A program made the position numbers and the translations under genes. From positions 62,001 to 126,000 of the forward strand of contig BTUI01000005.1 in assembly GCA_045863195.1 (NCBI GenBank): DNA of 64,000 nucleotides, in the 5' to 3' direction. This DNA comes from W-Chloroflexi-9 sp045863195. GTDB taxonomy: Bacteria; Chloroflexota; Dehalococcoidia; UBA2979. Below, one piece after another: positions 18,065-27,598 of this stretch. Each line of letters starts with the position of its first letter. Positions within the stretch are counted from its first letter, which is position 1. The notes beneath the pieces were generated by a model. That model had not been told where the DNA came from, searched no databases, and saw only the letters and a list, made by a program, of their open reading frames with translations.

Positions 18065-19144
18065 CTACTTGGTGAGCGCCACCTTCCAGATCTTCTCCGC
18101 CTCGTCCTCCTCCACGGTGACGATGCCCTGGCCCACCATCCGCGCGAGGTGCGCGCGCACCTGGCCGGCGGCGGCGCGGCGCAGCCCCTTCTGGATCTCG
18201 GGGTAGAGCGCGCGCCGGATCTGGCGGTCGGTCAGGTACCCCTTCTCCATCAGGTTGATGATCTGACGGTCGCGCACGGCGCGGTGGTCGATCAGTTCCT
18301 GGATCTTCGCGTCCGTCGCGGTCACGGTCGGACCGTGGCCGGGCGCGAACAACTTCGCCTGCAGCGCGCGCATGCGGAGCAGGCTGTCCAGGTACTGCTG
18401 CATGTCGCCGCGCGGCGGCGGCCCGATGGCGCTGGTGCCCACGCCGAGGACGTTGTCCCCGGTGAAGAGCGTCAGGGTCTCCTCCACGAAGTAGCAGTTG
18501 TGCCCGGCGGTGTGGCCCGGGGTGTGCACGGCGCGCACCGTGAGCCCGCCCACCTTGAAGGTCTCGCCGTCCTGGAGCGGGCGGTCGATGGGCGTGTTCA
18601 ACGCCTCTTCCGTCCACTGGGCCACGCGCTCCGCCAGTTCCGGATCGTCCGGCAGGTCCGCATTGCCCTCGGAGGGGGAGGGCGGCGTGTGCAGCAGCAC
18701 CTCGTCCAGCGGGTTGATCGCGGTCTCCGCGCGAAGCATCTCGCGCAGGCGGCGGCCGCCGGAGGTGTGGTCGGAGTGGTGGTGGGTGAAGGCGATGGTG
18801 CGGACGTTGAAGTTGGAGCCGTCGCCCTGGAAGAACTTGCGGCGCTCCTCGATGCAGAGGTCGTCGCCGAAGCCGGAGTCGATCAGCGCCGCCTCGTTGC
18901 CGTCGTGGAGCAGCCAGACGTTGGAGGTGGGGAAGGTCTTGGAGAACTGCCGCACCACCACGATGTGCTGGAGCAGGTTGTCGTTGACGACGTTCGTCCG
19001 CGTCTCGACCTTCGGCGTGTCGTCGACCGGCGCGGCCTTCGCCTTGCCCTTGCCGGCGGCCGAGGTCTTCGGTGAGGCCTTGGAGGACGCCTTCGCGGCG
19101 GCCTTCTTCGGCGCGGGCTTCTTCGCGGACTTCTTCTTCGTCAT
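18065..19144 (-). CDS. Metallo-beta-lactamase fold hydrolase, LACTB2-like, with lysine-rich N-terminal tail
   Basis: 359 aa. Residues 1 to about 42 are a Lys/Ala/Pro/Ser tail (KKSAKKPAPKKAAAKAS) like histone-H1-type or actinobacterial HU tails. The MBL domain follows with the metal motif FTHHHSDHTSG, the later His in HTPGHTAGH, the Asp in FTGDNVLG and APGHGP. The last ~90 residues resemble the winged-helix cap of LACTB2-type MBL proteins, some of which are endoribonucleases. The tail suggests nucleic-acid contact (inference). ATG 19144 follows a G-rich site. Confidence 0.75.
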   Translation of the reverse strand: MTKKKSAKKPAPKKAAAKASSKASPKTSAAGKGKAKAAPVDDTPKVETRTNVVNDNLLQHIVVVRQFSKTFPTSNVWLLHDGNEAALIDSGFGDDLCIEERRKFFQGDGSNFNVRTIAFTHHHSDHTSGGRRLREMLRAETAINPLDEVLLHTPPSPSEGNADLPDDPELAERVAQWTEEALNTPIDRPLQDGETFKVGGLTVRAVHTPGHTAGHNCYFVEETLTLFTGDNVLGVGTSAIGPPPRGDMQQYLDSLLRMRALQAKLFAPGHGPTVTATDAKIQELIDHRAVRDRQIINLMEKGYLTDRQIRRALYPEIQKGLRRAAAGQVRAHLARMVGQGIVTVEEDEAEKIWKVALTK

Positions 19145-19224
19145 CCACCACCCCCCAGGTGCGCGCGTCATGGTAGCGCAGGGAGGCGCGCCTGCACCCG
19201 CCTTCCACCGGCGCGACGGCGCGA

Positions 19225-19230
19225 TACCCT
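19225..19230 (+). promoter_or_regulatory. -10 box TACCCT, leaderless type, for the MutY-like gene
   Basis: TACCCT is 7 nt before the GTG start at 19238, with no ribosome binding site between. This geometry is repeated at many gene heads in the window and supports the GTG as the start. Confidence 0.45.
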
Positions 19231-19237
19231 CGGTGGC

Positions 19238-20188
19238 GTGCCGCGCACCCCGTCCACACCGCCCGTCCTGCCGGAGATCGCGCCCGCGCGCCTGCGCGCG
19301 GTCCGCACCGGCCTGCTCCGCTGGTACGAGGCGCACGAGCAGCCGTTCCCGTGGCGCACCGGTCGCGACCCGTACTCCGCGATGGTCGCAGCCGTCGCCG
19401 CCCAGCAGACCCAGATGGCGCGCGTGATCGAGATCCACGCCCGCTGGATGGCGGCGTTCCCCACGCTCGAGGTGCTGGCCGCAGCCGGGCGGGACGAGGT
19501 GCTGCGGGTGTGGGGCCGGGCCGGCTACCCGCGTCGCGCAGTCGGGCTGCACGAGACCGCCCGGCTGTGCATGGAACGGCACGGCGGCGCGCTGCCGCGC
19601 GACCCCGCGGCGCTCCTGGCGCTGCCGGGGGTGGGGCCGTTCACGGCGGCGATCATCCGCTGCTTCGGCTTCGGGGACGACGCGGCGGCGGTGGACACGA
19701 ACATCGTGCGGGTGATCGGCCGGGTCGCGTTCGGCGACCTGCAGCCGGCGCGCGAGACGCCGCCCGCCGCGATCACCGCGATGGCGGAGCGGCTGCTCCC
19801 GGCGGGCGAGGCGGCGCGCTGGAACCCCGCGCTCATGGACTTCGGCGCGCGCGTCTGCACGCCGCGTCCCCGCTGCGAGGCGTGCCCGATCGCCGCGCAC
19901 TGCCTCGCGGCGCCGCGCTTCGCCGCCGGCGAGGTCGCGGAGCCGGTGCGCGCGCAGGGCGCCTTCGCCGGCTCCGACCGCGAGGTGCGCGGCGCGCTGA
20001 TGCAGGCGCTGCGCGACGCCCGTTCCCCACTCACGGTCGAGACGCTGCTGCGCCGCACCGCGCGCGGCCGGGAGGAACGTGCCCGCGCCCGTCGCCTCCT
20101 CGGCGCGCTGGTGGCGGAGGGACTGGCGTGGGAGCGGGAGGGGCGCTGCGGGCTCGGCACCGGTCCGGGTGTCCCGGCGGCGACGTGA
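19238..20188 (+). CDS. MutY-like HhH-GPD DNA glycosylase lacking the catalytic Glu
   Basis: 316 aa. Alignment by eye with E. coli MutY is good through FPWRTGRDPYSAMV, AAQQTQMARVIEIHARWM, the helix-hairpin-helix LPGVGPFTAAII and the catalytic Asp in VDTNIVRVIGRV. At the position of the essential Glu of MutY (SEVMLQQTQ) the sequence is AAVAAQQTQ, so Glu is Ala52. The Fe-S cluster Cys set is present but spaced C-x5-C-x2-C-x5-C instead of the usual C-x6. The C-terminal 8-oxoG recognition NUDIX domain is missing; about 70 residues resembling a small winged helix replace it. It may act on another base, or be non-catalytic. Confidence 0.75.
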   Translation: MPRTPSTPPVLPEIAPARLRAVRTGLLRWYEAHEQPFPWRTGRDPYSAMVAAVAAQQTQMARVIEIHARWMAAFPTLEVLAAAGRDEVLRVWGRAGYPRRAVGLHETARLCMERHGGALPRDPAALLALPGVGPFTAAIIRCFGFGDDAAAVDTNIVRVIGRVAFGDLQPARETPPAAITAMAERLLPAGEAARWNPALMDFGARVCTPRPRCEACPIAAHCLAAPRFAAGEVAEPVRAQGAFAGSDREVRGALMQALRDARSPLTVETLLRRTARGREERARARRLLGALVAEGLAWEREGRCGLGTGPGVPAAT

Positions 20189-20229
20189 GCCGGTAGGCTG
20201 CGCGGAGCAACGGAGAGAGGAGCCCCGGG

Positions 20230-20874
20230 ATGCCACAGGTCTACGCTGACGCCCAGGTCACCATCGAGGCGTTCACCGGCCTCGGACGGTTCGCGAACAA
20301 CACCTACGTGCTGCGCCCGGCGCGCGGCGGCGCGGTGACGGTGGTGGACGTGCCGGAGGGGGTGGAGGCGGTGTTCGCCGCGCTCGGCGCCACGCCGGTG
20401 GAGCGCCTGGTCGTGACGCACCACCACTTCGACCACTGGGCGGGCTTCGACGTCGCCCGCGGCGCCACCGCTGCGCCGGTCTACGCCGGCGCGGAGGAGA
20501 CCAACCTGGAGGCCTCCCGCCAGATCCGCCCGCTCGCCCATAACGAGACGTTCCGCGTCGGTGACGCCTCGGTGCGCGTGATCCACACGCCCGGCCACAC
20601 GCCGGGGTCGATCTGCCTGCTGGTGGGCGGCGCGCTGCTGACCGGCGACACGCTCTTCCCGGGTGGCCCCGGCCGCACGCGCGACCCGCAGGCACTGGCG
20701 CAGGAGATCGACTCGATCACCTCGAGGCTACACGTCCTGCCGCCGGAGACGCTGGTGCTGCCCGGCCACGGCGACTCCACGACGATCGGGCGGTCGCGGG
20801 AGGAGTACGCCGTTTTCGCCTCGAAGCCGCACCCGGCGGACCTCGCCGGGGACGTGCTGTGGCTCACCTCCTGA
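20230..20874 (+). CDS. Metallo-beta-lactamase fold hydrolase (glyoxalase II-like)
   Basis: 214 aa, single MBL domain. Metal ligands visible: VVTHHHFDHWAGFD (H-x-H-x-D-H), HTPGHTPGS, LLTGDTLFPGGPGR and VLPGHGDST. This set and size match GloB-like or related thioester hydrolases of unknown substrate. It starts at ATG 20230 after GAGAGAGGAG, 42 nt downstream of the MutY-like gene. Confidence 0.85.
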   Translation: MPQVYADAQVTIEAFTGLGRFANNTYVLRPARGGAVTVVDVPEGVEAVFAALGATPVERLVVTHHHFDHWAGFDVARGATAAPVYAGAEETNLEASRQIRPLAHNETFRVGDASVRVIHTPGHTPGSICLLVGGALLTGDTLFPGGPGRTRDPQALAQEIDSITSRLHVLPPETLVLPGHGDSTTIGRSREEYAVFASKPHPADLAGDVLWLTS

Positions 20875-20898
20875 GTTCGTGATGGTCGTCACGAGCGA

Positions 20899-20926
20899 TT
20901 GACGGCTGCGGGTCGGGGCGTAGCAT
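20899..20926 (+). promoter_or_regulatory. Promoter of the M16 peptidase gene
   Basis: -35 TTGACG (20899-20904), 16-nt spacer, -10 TAGCAT (20921-20926). The predicted transcript start near 20933 lies after the in-frame GTG at 20930 and so favours GTG 20978 as the start. Confidence 0.65.
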
Positions 20927-20977
20927 GGGGTGCCCGCCCCGGCACCCACGGTCCACCCGACCGGACGAAGGACGCCC

Positions 20978-22273
20978 GTGACCCTGCAGCCGCCTGACCT
21001 CGCGCCGCCCGTCACGTACCGCCTGGACAACGGGCTGCGGCTGCTGGTCACGCCGATGCCGTACGCGCGCTCCGTCTCCGCCTCCGTGTACGTGGCGGCG
21101 GGTTCCCGCTATGAGCCCTCCGTCGAGGAGGCCGGCCTTTCGCACTTCCTCGAGCACCTCTGCTTCAAGGGCACCACGCGCCGCCCGCGCGCCCTGGACA
21201 TCTCGATGGAGATCGACGCGATCGGCGGCAACCTGAACGCGGCGACCAACCGCGAACTGACCGTCTACTACGGCAAGGTCACGCCGGAGTACCTCGGGCG
21301 CACCGTCGACATCATCGGCGACCTGCTCTCCGACTCGCTGCTGGTCTCGGACGAGATCGAGCGCGAGCGCGGGGTGATCCTGGAAGAACTCGCCGCGGTG
21401 GAGGACTCCCCGCCGGAGCAGGTGGGCGTGGTGCTGGACGCCATGCTCTGGCCGGACCAGCCGCACGGCCGCGACATCGCCGGGACGAACGAGTCCGTGG
21501 CGGCGATGCCGGCGGAGGCGATCCGGGAGTACTACCGCCGCCAGTACGTGCCGAACGGCACCGTGGTCTCCCTCGCCGGGGCCGTGGAGCCGGAGGAGGT
21601 GCACGCGCTGGTCCAGCAGGCGTTCGGCCTCTGGACGCCGGGGGCGCCCTCCGGCTGGGTGGCGGACCGTACCGATGCGCGCGGACCCGCGATGACCGTG
21701 GTCGAGAAGGAGACGGAGCAGGCGCACGTCGCCGTGGGACTGCGCGGCATCTCCGCCTTCGACGACGACCGGTACGCGCTCGACCTGCTCTCGATCATCC
21801 TCGGCGAGGGGATGTCCTCCCGCCTCTTCGCGCGGCTGCGCGAGGAGCTGGGGCTCTGCTACGACATCCATTCCTACATGGCGACGCTGCTCGACACGGG
21901 GATGTTCGGCATCTACGCCGGCGTCGACCCGGAGAACGCGGTGGAGGCGGTGCGGGAGATCGGTCTCGAACTCGGCCGCGCGCTCGCGCCGGTGACCGCG
22001 GACGAACTCGCGCGCGCCAAGTCCGTCGCCCGCTCCCGGACGCAGCTGCGGCTGGAGGACACCCGCGCCGTCTCCGCGCTGTACGGCTCCCAAGCGATCC
22101 TCGGCCTGCCGATGCGCACGCCGGAGGAGACGATGGCGCGCTCCGCGGTGGTGACGATCGAGGACATCCAGCGTGTCGCGCATCGCGTGATCGCGCAGGA
22201 GCGGCTGCAACTGGCGGTGGTGGGGCCGGTCTCCGCCGCCTCGCTCACGGGCGCGCTCGCCCTCGGCTGCTAA
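20978..22273 (+). CDS. M16-family zinc peptidase (insulinase/PMPbeta-like)
   Basis: 431 aa. The inverted zinc motif H-x-x-E-H is seen in LSHFLEHLCFKGTT about residue 50, with the third ligand region in ILEELAAVEDSPPEQ. The domain pair (N-terminal catalytic, C-terminal inactive) and size match the short bacterial M16B enzymes such as YmxG/PqqL-like proteins, which often degrade peptides. No signal peptide is apparent. Start GTG 20978 has GAAGGA upstream and agrees with the promoter at 20899-20926. Confidence 0.9.
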   Translation: MTLQPPDLAPPVTYRLDNGLRLLVTPMPYARSVSASVYVAAGSRYEPSVEEAGLSHFLEHLCFKGTTRRPRALDISMEIDAIGGNLNAATNRELTVYYGKVTPEYLGRTVDIIGDLLSDSLLVSDEIERERGVILEELAAVEDSPPEQVGVVLDAMLWPDQPHGRDIAGTNESVAAMPAEAIREYYRRQYVPNGTVVSLAGAVEPEEVHALVQQAFGLWTPGAPSGWVADRTDARGPAMTVVEKETEQAHVAVGLRGISAFDDDRYALDLLSIILGEGMSSRLFARLREELGLCYDIHSYMATLLDTGMFGIYAGVDPENAVEAVREIGLELGRALAPVTADELARAKSVARSRTQLRLEDTRAVSALYGSQAILGLPMRTPEETMARSAVVTIEDIQRVAHRVIAQERLQLAVVGPVSAASLTGALALGC

Positions 22274-22285
22274 CGGCCGCCCCCG

Positions 22286-22723
22286 ATGACCTCGCCCGCG
22301 CTGCCCGACCGCGACCCGTACGCCGAGATCGAACGGCTGATGATCGTGCCGCGGCGCGCGGACGGCGCCGTGCTGCTGGTGCGCCGCGCGGAGGGCGCCG
22401 CGCCGGGGATGGTCTCCACGGTCGCGCCCGCGCCGCCCGAAACGCTGGACGAGGCGGTGGCGCGCGTGCTCTACACGCACCTCGGCGTGCGCACGCGCGG
22501 CGGCGTGACGGTCGCCGCGCCGCGCCACCCCGCGCGCATGCCACACCCGCGCCGCGGCGCGGACGGCGCCGGCTGGCTGCGCGCGCTCGCCGTCACGGTG
22601 GAGGGCGACCCGTCGCCCGACCCCACGCTCGCGGCGGTGGAGGCGTTCACGCCGGAGGAGGCGCTGGCCGCGCTCCCGACCGACCTCGAACGCGCCGTGC
22701 TCGCGGACGCGCTCGCCCTCTAG
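22286..22723 (+). CDS. Degenerate NUDIX-like protein
   Basis: 145 aa. The pattern DGAVLLVRRAEG followed by PETLDEAVARVLYTHLGV resembles beta strand 1 and the helix of the NUDIX box, but the catalytic R-E-x-x-E-E residues are not kept. It may therefore be a non-hydrolytic NUDIX fold. It starts 12 nt after the M16 peptidase and is probably co-transcribed. The bidirectional hairpin at 22749-22772 follows. Confidence 0.5.
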   Translation: MTSPALPDRDPYAEIERLMIVPRRADGAVLLVRRAEGAAPGMVSTVAPAPPETLDEAVARVLYTHLGVRTRGGVTVAAPRHPARMPHPRRGADGAGWLRALAVTVEGDPSPDPTLAAVEAFTPEEALAALPTDLERAVLADALAL

Positions 22724-22748
22724 GCCCCTCGGGACGCCGGGCACGGAA

Positions 22749-22772
22749 ACGGGCCGCCTTGCGGCGGCCCGT
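22749..22772. terminator. Bidirectional terminator between the NUDIX-like gene and groL
   Basis: Perfect 10-bp repeat ACGGGCCGCC / GGCGGCCCGT with loop TTGC, in the 99-nt space between convergent transcription units. No long T-run on either side. Confidence 0.65.
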
Positions 22773-22822
22773 GGGTCCGTGGACTTCTGCCCTCGTTGGA
22801 GGGACCGGAGGGAGCCGGCGGG

Positions 22823-24454
<1,632 letters not shown>

Positions 24455-24501
24455 GGGTCACATCCTCTATCGGCAGCCTGCGGCGATGGCCGGGGTGCGG
24501 G

Positions 24502-24828
24502 CTACTTCTTGCCCTTCTTGGCGGCGGCGGCCTCTTCGTCCAGGCGCGCCAGGACGTCCTGGAAGCGGATCACGATGTACTCCACGGAGTCCACGGTGAC
24601 TTCCTGGCCGGTGTACTTCTGGTACAGGATGCGGTCGCCGTCCTTGAGGTCGATGACGTCCAGGTCACCCTTCTCGTTCCGCTTGCCGGGGCCCACCGCG
24701 ACCACGAGGCCGTGCTGGGGGGCTTCCTTCGCGGAGTCCGGGATCACCAGGCCGGAGGTGGTGATCTCCTCCTGCTTCACCGCCTTCAGGATGATGTGGT
24801 CGGTCAGCGGGACAACCTTCGTTGCCAA
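24502..24828 (-). CDS. groS: Co-chaperonin GroES
   Basis: 108 aa. The heptameric lid of GroEL. Recognised by VPLTDHIILKAV, the mobile-loop region EEITTSGLVIPDSAKE and YQKYTGQEV. The tail (after residue 95) is longer than in E. coli and ends in a Lys/Ala-rich stretch. The start is TTG at 24828, chosen because AAGGAG lies about 8 nt upstream and because the S-V-P-L-type N-terminus of the family begins here; no ATG is in frame nearby. Confidence 0.96.
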   Translation of the reverse strand: MATKVVPLTDHIILKAVKQEEITTSGLVIPDSAKEAPQHGLVVAVGPGKRNEKGDLDVIDLKDGDRILYQKYTGQEVTVDSVEYIVIRFQDVLARLDEEAAAAKKGKK

Positions 24829-24937
24829 GGCACCAGTCTCCTTCTGAGGTCGGGTTGAGAACCGGGCTGCCGGATTCCGCCGGACGCCCGCCGCGGGCCC
24901 CGGTCGGGGACTCGCCCTCTGTTGCTTGCAGGGCGGG

Positions 24938-24967
24938 ATGTTAGCACTCACATCGGGAGAGTGCCAA
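24938..24967 (-). promoter_or_regulatory. Promoter of groES-groEL overlapping the CIRCE element
   Basis: On the minus strand: -35 TTGGCA (24967-24962), 18-nt spacer, -10 TAACAT (24943-24938). Both boxes share bases with the CIRCE arms, so bound HrcA would block RNA polymerase. Predicted start near 24931, leader about 100 nt. Confidence 0.75.
24941..24967. promoter_or_regulatory. CIRCE operator (HrcA binding site)
   Basis: TTAGCACTC-N9-GAGTGCCAA; the consensus is TTAGCACTC-N9-GAGTGCTAA, so only one base differs. CIRCE is the operator of the heat-shock repressor HrcA; hrcA itself is not in the window. Confidence 0.95.
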
Positions 24968-25012
24968 TCCCCCGCGACGCGTTTCTGCCATGCCTCCGCG
25001 ATGGCGCATGGA

Positions 25013-25028
25013 TACACGGAACCGTGTA
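25013..25028. promoter_or_regulatory. Palindrome upstream of the XRE regulator, candidate operator
   Basis: TACACGG-AA-CCGTGTA, a perfect 7-bp dyad about 40 nt before the regulator's start and overlapping a TAGGAT -10-like box at 25027-25032. This is the expected place for an autoregulatory site of the XRE protein encoded next (inference). Confidence 0.5.
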
Positions 25029-25069
25029 GGATTGCCTCCACACTGCTTCACAGGGGAGGTGTGCGTCGC

Positions 25070-25336
25070 GTGGCCGGAGCAGGGGATCCCGAGCGCGCGC
25101 CGGGCGGCGGATGGGACGGTGCCACGGTGCGCCGCCTCCGCGACCACCTGCAGGCGACCCAGGCGGAACTCGCCGACCGGCTGGGGACGCGCCAGCAGAC
25201 CGTCTCCGAGTGGGAGACCGGCACCAGCACGCCGCGCCGCATGTCCCGCCGTCTCCTCCACCTGGTCGCGGAGGCGTCCGGCTTCTACAACGTCGGTGAG
25301 CCGGAAACCGTCCCGCCCGAGGACGCCCCCGCATGA
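25070..25336 (+). CDS. XRE-family helix-turn-helix regulator
   Basis: 88 aa. The core VRRLRDHLQATQAELADRLG, TRQQTVSEWETGTSTP is a Cro/CI-type HTH (recognition helix RQQTVSEWE). GTG 25070 is taken because GGAGG lies 10 nt upstream; an in-frame GTG at 25061 would put the site too close. Divergent from groES. Its stop overlaps the ATG of the DUF2851 gene by 4 nt, so the two are a unit. Target genes are unknown apart from a likely self-controlled promoter. Confidence 0.8.
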   Translation: MAGAGDPERAPGGGWDGATVRRLRDHLQATQAELADRLGTRQQTVSEWETGTSTPRRMSRRLLHLVAEASGFYNVGEPETVPPEDAPA

Positions 25337-26505
25337 GCACCGCGCTGCGTGAGCCAGCCGGCGCGTACCGCGCCGCCTCCGGGCCAGACAGCGGCCTCGA
25401 GGAGGCGGAGGTGACCGCGCTCTGGCTGCTCGGGCGCGTGCCCGCGGCGGCGCTGCCGTGGCCGCTGCTCCGCGCCGGCCGCGCGGGGCGTGGCCCCGGC
25501 CCGGACGTGCGCGAGGCGGCGTTCCGCCTCCCGAGCGGCGTGGTGCGCGCCGGGGACGTGGAGGTGCACCTGCGCGCCTCCGACTTCGTGACGCACGGCC
25601 ACGCCATCGATCCCGCGTACGCCGGGGTGCTGCTGCACCTGGTGTGGGAGGACGACCGCCCGTCCGAGGTGCGCGGCACGCCCACCCCGCTCCCCGGCGG
25701 CGGCGCGGCGGTCACCGTCGCGCTGGCGCCGCTGCTCCGGGACGCGGCACGCGTACGCGCGCTCACGGCGCTCGGCCCGAGCGGGAGCGAGCCGTGCGCC
25801 CGGGCGGCGGAGGTGCTGGGCGCGGACGCGGTCGCCACGCGCGTGCGGCAGGAGGGGCGGCGGCGGCTGGCGGAACGGACGTGGCGCGCCTGGCGGCTCG
25901 CGGACCGCGAGGGCTGGGACGGTGCGTTCCGGCTGCTGCTCGACCGCGCGCTCGCCGGGAGCGCCGGACGGCGGGCGGAGTCCGCGGAGACGCGCGCCGG
26001 GCGCATCGCCGCGCTGGAGGCGGCGCTCGGCGCCGCGCCCCTGGCGGTGCTCGCCGCGCTCGCGCGCGATCAGGCGACGCCGGCGGCGGTGCTGCGCGCC
26101 CTGGAGCCGCTGGGCCTCGGACGCGGGCGCGCCGTGGAGGCGGGCTGGAACGCCGTGCTGCCGTTGCTCGCGGCGCTCGCCGCGGCCTACGACGACCGGG
26201 AGCTCGCGCGCGCGACGGCGCGGCTCGCGGAGGCGTGGCCATCGCCGCGCCCGTACGGACGCACGCGCGCGCTGCAGCGGCTGCTGGCGCTCAGCCCGAC
26301 GGCGGGCGGCGCGCTGCAGGCGCAGGGGCTGCTCCACCTCCAGGACCTCTGGTGCACGCGCGGCGGCTGCGGGCAGTGTCCGGTCACTCGCCGTGACGAG
26401 GTCGCTCGCCGTGACCGGCGGGGGCTGCCGCCGTCGGGCACGGACAGTCGGGCTGAGGCGGTCGGTGACGTGCCCCTCCCCCCGGGGGACGGGTCATCCG
26501 GCTGA
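25333..26505 (+). CDS. DUF2851 family protein
   Basis: 390 aa. Recognised by the DUF2851 pattern: GPDVREAAFRL, then RAGDVEVHLRASDFVTHGH, then YAGVLLHLVWEDD. The family is found mainly in Bacteroidetes and Chloroflexota, has no assigned role, and its conserved D-V-E-V-H and H-G-H residues look like a nuclease-like active site (inference). The C-terminus has a Cys cluster WCTRGGCGQCPV. ATGA overlap with the XRE regulator. It converges on tsaD, overlapping it by 12 nt. Confidence 0.75.
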   Translation: MSTALREPAGAYRAASGPDSGLEEAEVTALWLLGRVPAAALPWPLLRAGRAGRGPGPDVREAAFRLPSGVVRAGDVEVHLRASDFVTHGHAIDPAYAGVLLHLVWEDDRPSEVRGTPTPLPGGGAAVTVALAPLLRDAARVRALTALGPSGSEPCARAAEVLGADAVATRVRQEGRRRLAERTWRAWRLADREGWDGAFRLLLDRALAGSAGRRAESAETRAGRIAALEAALGAAPLAVLAALARDQATPAAVLRALEPLGLGRGRAVEAGWNAVLPLLAALAAAYDDRELARATARLAEAWPSPRPYGRTRALQRLLALSPTAGGALQAQGLLHLQDLWCTRGGCGQCPVTRRDEVARRDRRGLPPSGTDSRAEAVGDVPLPPGDGSSG

Positions 26506-27516
26506 CGGGCGCCCCTCGCGGCGGGCGATCCGGCGGCGCGCGGTCGGGGTGATCTCGAGCGGCGACGAGGCGGGCACCGCCTCGTCCAGGTGGCGGAAGG
26601 CGGCGGCGGCGATCATCGCGCCGTTGTCCGTGCACAGCGCCGGCGGCGGCACCACGACCGGCACCGGTGAACGCTCGATCACCCGCTCGCGCAGGCGGCG
26701 GTTGGAGGCGACCCCGCCGGCGAGGAGCAGCGAGCGCACGCCCTCGCGGTCCGCGGCGCGCGCCGCCTTCTGCGAGAGGACGTCCACGACTGCCTCCTCG
26801 AACGCCCACGCGATCTCGGCGGGCGGCGGCGCGGCCGGCGACTGCACGAGGTGTAGTACCGCCGTCTTCAGGCCGGAGAAGGAGAAGTCGTCCGAACCGC
26901 GCAGCCAGGCGCGCGGCAGGCGCGTGCGCCGGTCGGTGGCGGTGGCGGCGAGCCGGGAGACCGGCGGGCCGCCGGGGTACGGGAGGTCGAGCAGGCGCGC
27001 GACCTTGTCGAACGCCTCGCCGGCCGCGTCGTCACGCGTGCCGCCGAGCCGCTCGAAGTCGCCGTGCTCGCGCATCAGCAGGAGTTCCGTGTGGCCGCCG
27101 GAGACGACGAGGGCGAGCGCCGGGAGTTCCGGCTCGCTGCCCCCGGCGGCGTCCAGCCAGTTCGCGCAGACGTGCCCCTCCAGGTGGTCGGTGGGGATCA
27201 GCGGCAGCCCGCGCGCGTATGCGAGGCCGCGCGCCGCGTTCAGCCCGATCACGAGCGCACCCGGAAGGCCTGGGCCGGAGGTGACCGCGACCGCGTCGAG
27301 GTCGTCCCAGGTGCACCCGGCGTCCGCGAGCGCGCGCCGCACGACCGGCACCAGCGCGCGCAGGTGGGCGCGCGCGGCGACCTCCGGCACCACGCCGCCG
27401 GTCTCGCGGTGGAGGTCGGTCTGGGAGGCGACGACGTTCGAGAGCATCCGCCGTCCGTCCGCGACGACGGCGGCCGCGGTCTCGTCGCATGACGACTCGA
27501 TGCCGAGGATCTTCAT
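26494..27516 (-). CDS. tsaD: tRNA N6-adenosine threonylcarbamoyltransferase TsaD
   Basis: 340 aa. Transfers threonylcarbamoyl to A37 of ANN-decoding tRNAs (t6A). Seen: ILGIESSCDETAAAVV, GVVPEVAARAHLRALVPVV with the metal His motif H-x3-H-like, PGLPGALVIGLNAARGLA, VVSGGHTELLLM and FSFSGLKTAVLH. Start ATG 27516; TAGCAT (27528-27523) lies 6 nt before it, suggesting a leaderless mRNA. Confidence 0.97.
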   Translation of the reverse strand: MKILGIESSCDETAAAVVADGRRMLSNVVASQTDLHRETGGVVPEVAARAHLRALVPVVRRALADAGCTWDDLDAVAVTSGPGLPGALVIGLNAARGLAYARGLPLIPTDHLEGHVCANWLDAAGGSEPELPALALVVSGGHTELLLMREHGDFERLGGTRDDAAGEAFDKVARLLDLPYPGGPPVSRLAATATDRRTRLPRAWLRGSDDFSFSGLKTAVLHLVQSPAAPPPAEIAWAFEEAVVDVLSQKAARAADREGVRSLLLAGGVASNRRLRERVIERSPVPVVVPPPALCTDNGAMIAAAAFRHLDEAVPASSPLEITPTARRRIARREGRPSAG

Positions 27517-27522
27517 GCCGCC

Positions 27523-27528
27523 ATGCTA
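27523..27528 (-). promoter_or_regulatory. -10 box TAGCAT, leaderless type, for tsaD
   Basis: On the minus strand TAGCAT is followed by 6 nt and then the tsaD ATG, with no ribosome binding site. It lies in the 82-nt space before the PP2C-like gene's stop codon. Confidence 0.5.
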
Positions 27529-27598
27529 GAGGGCGACCGGGCCTGAGGGGACGGCCATGTGCAGGCGCGCACGCCGGGGCGCGACGGGGCGAGGCCGG

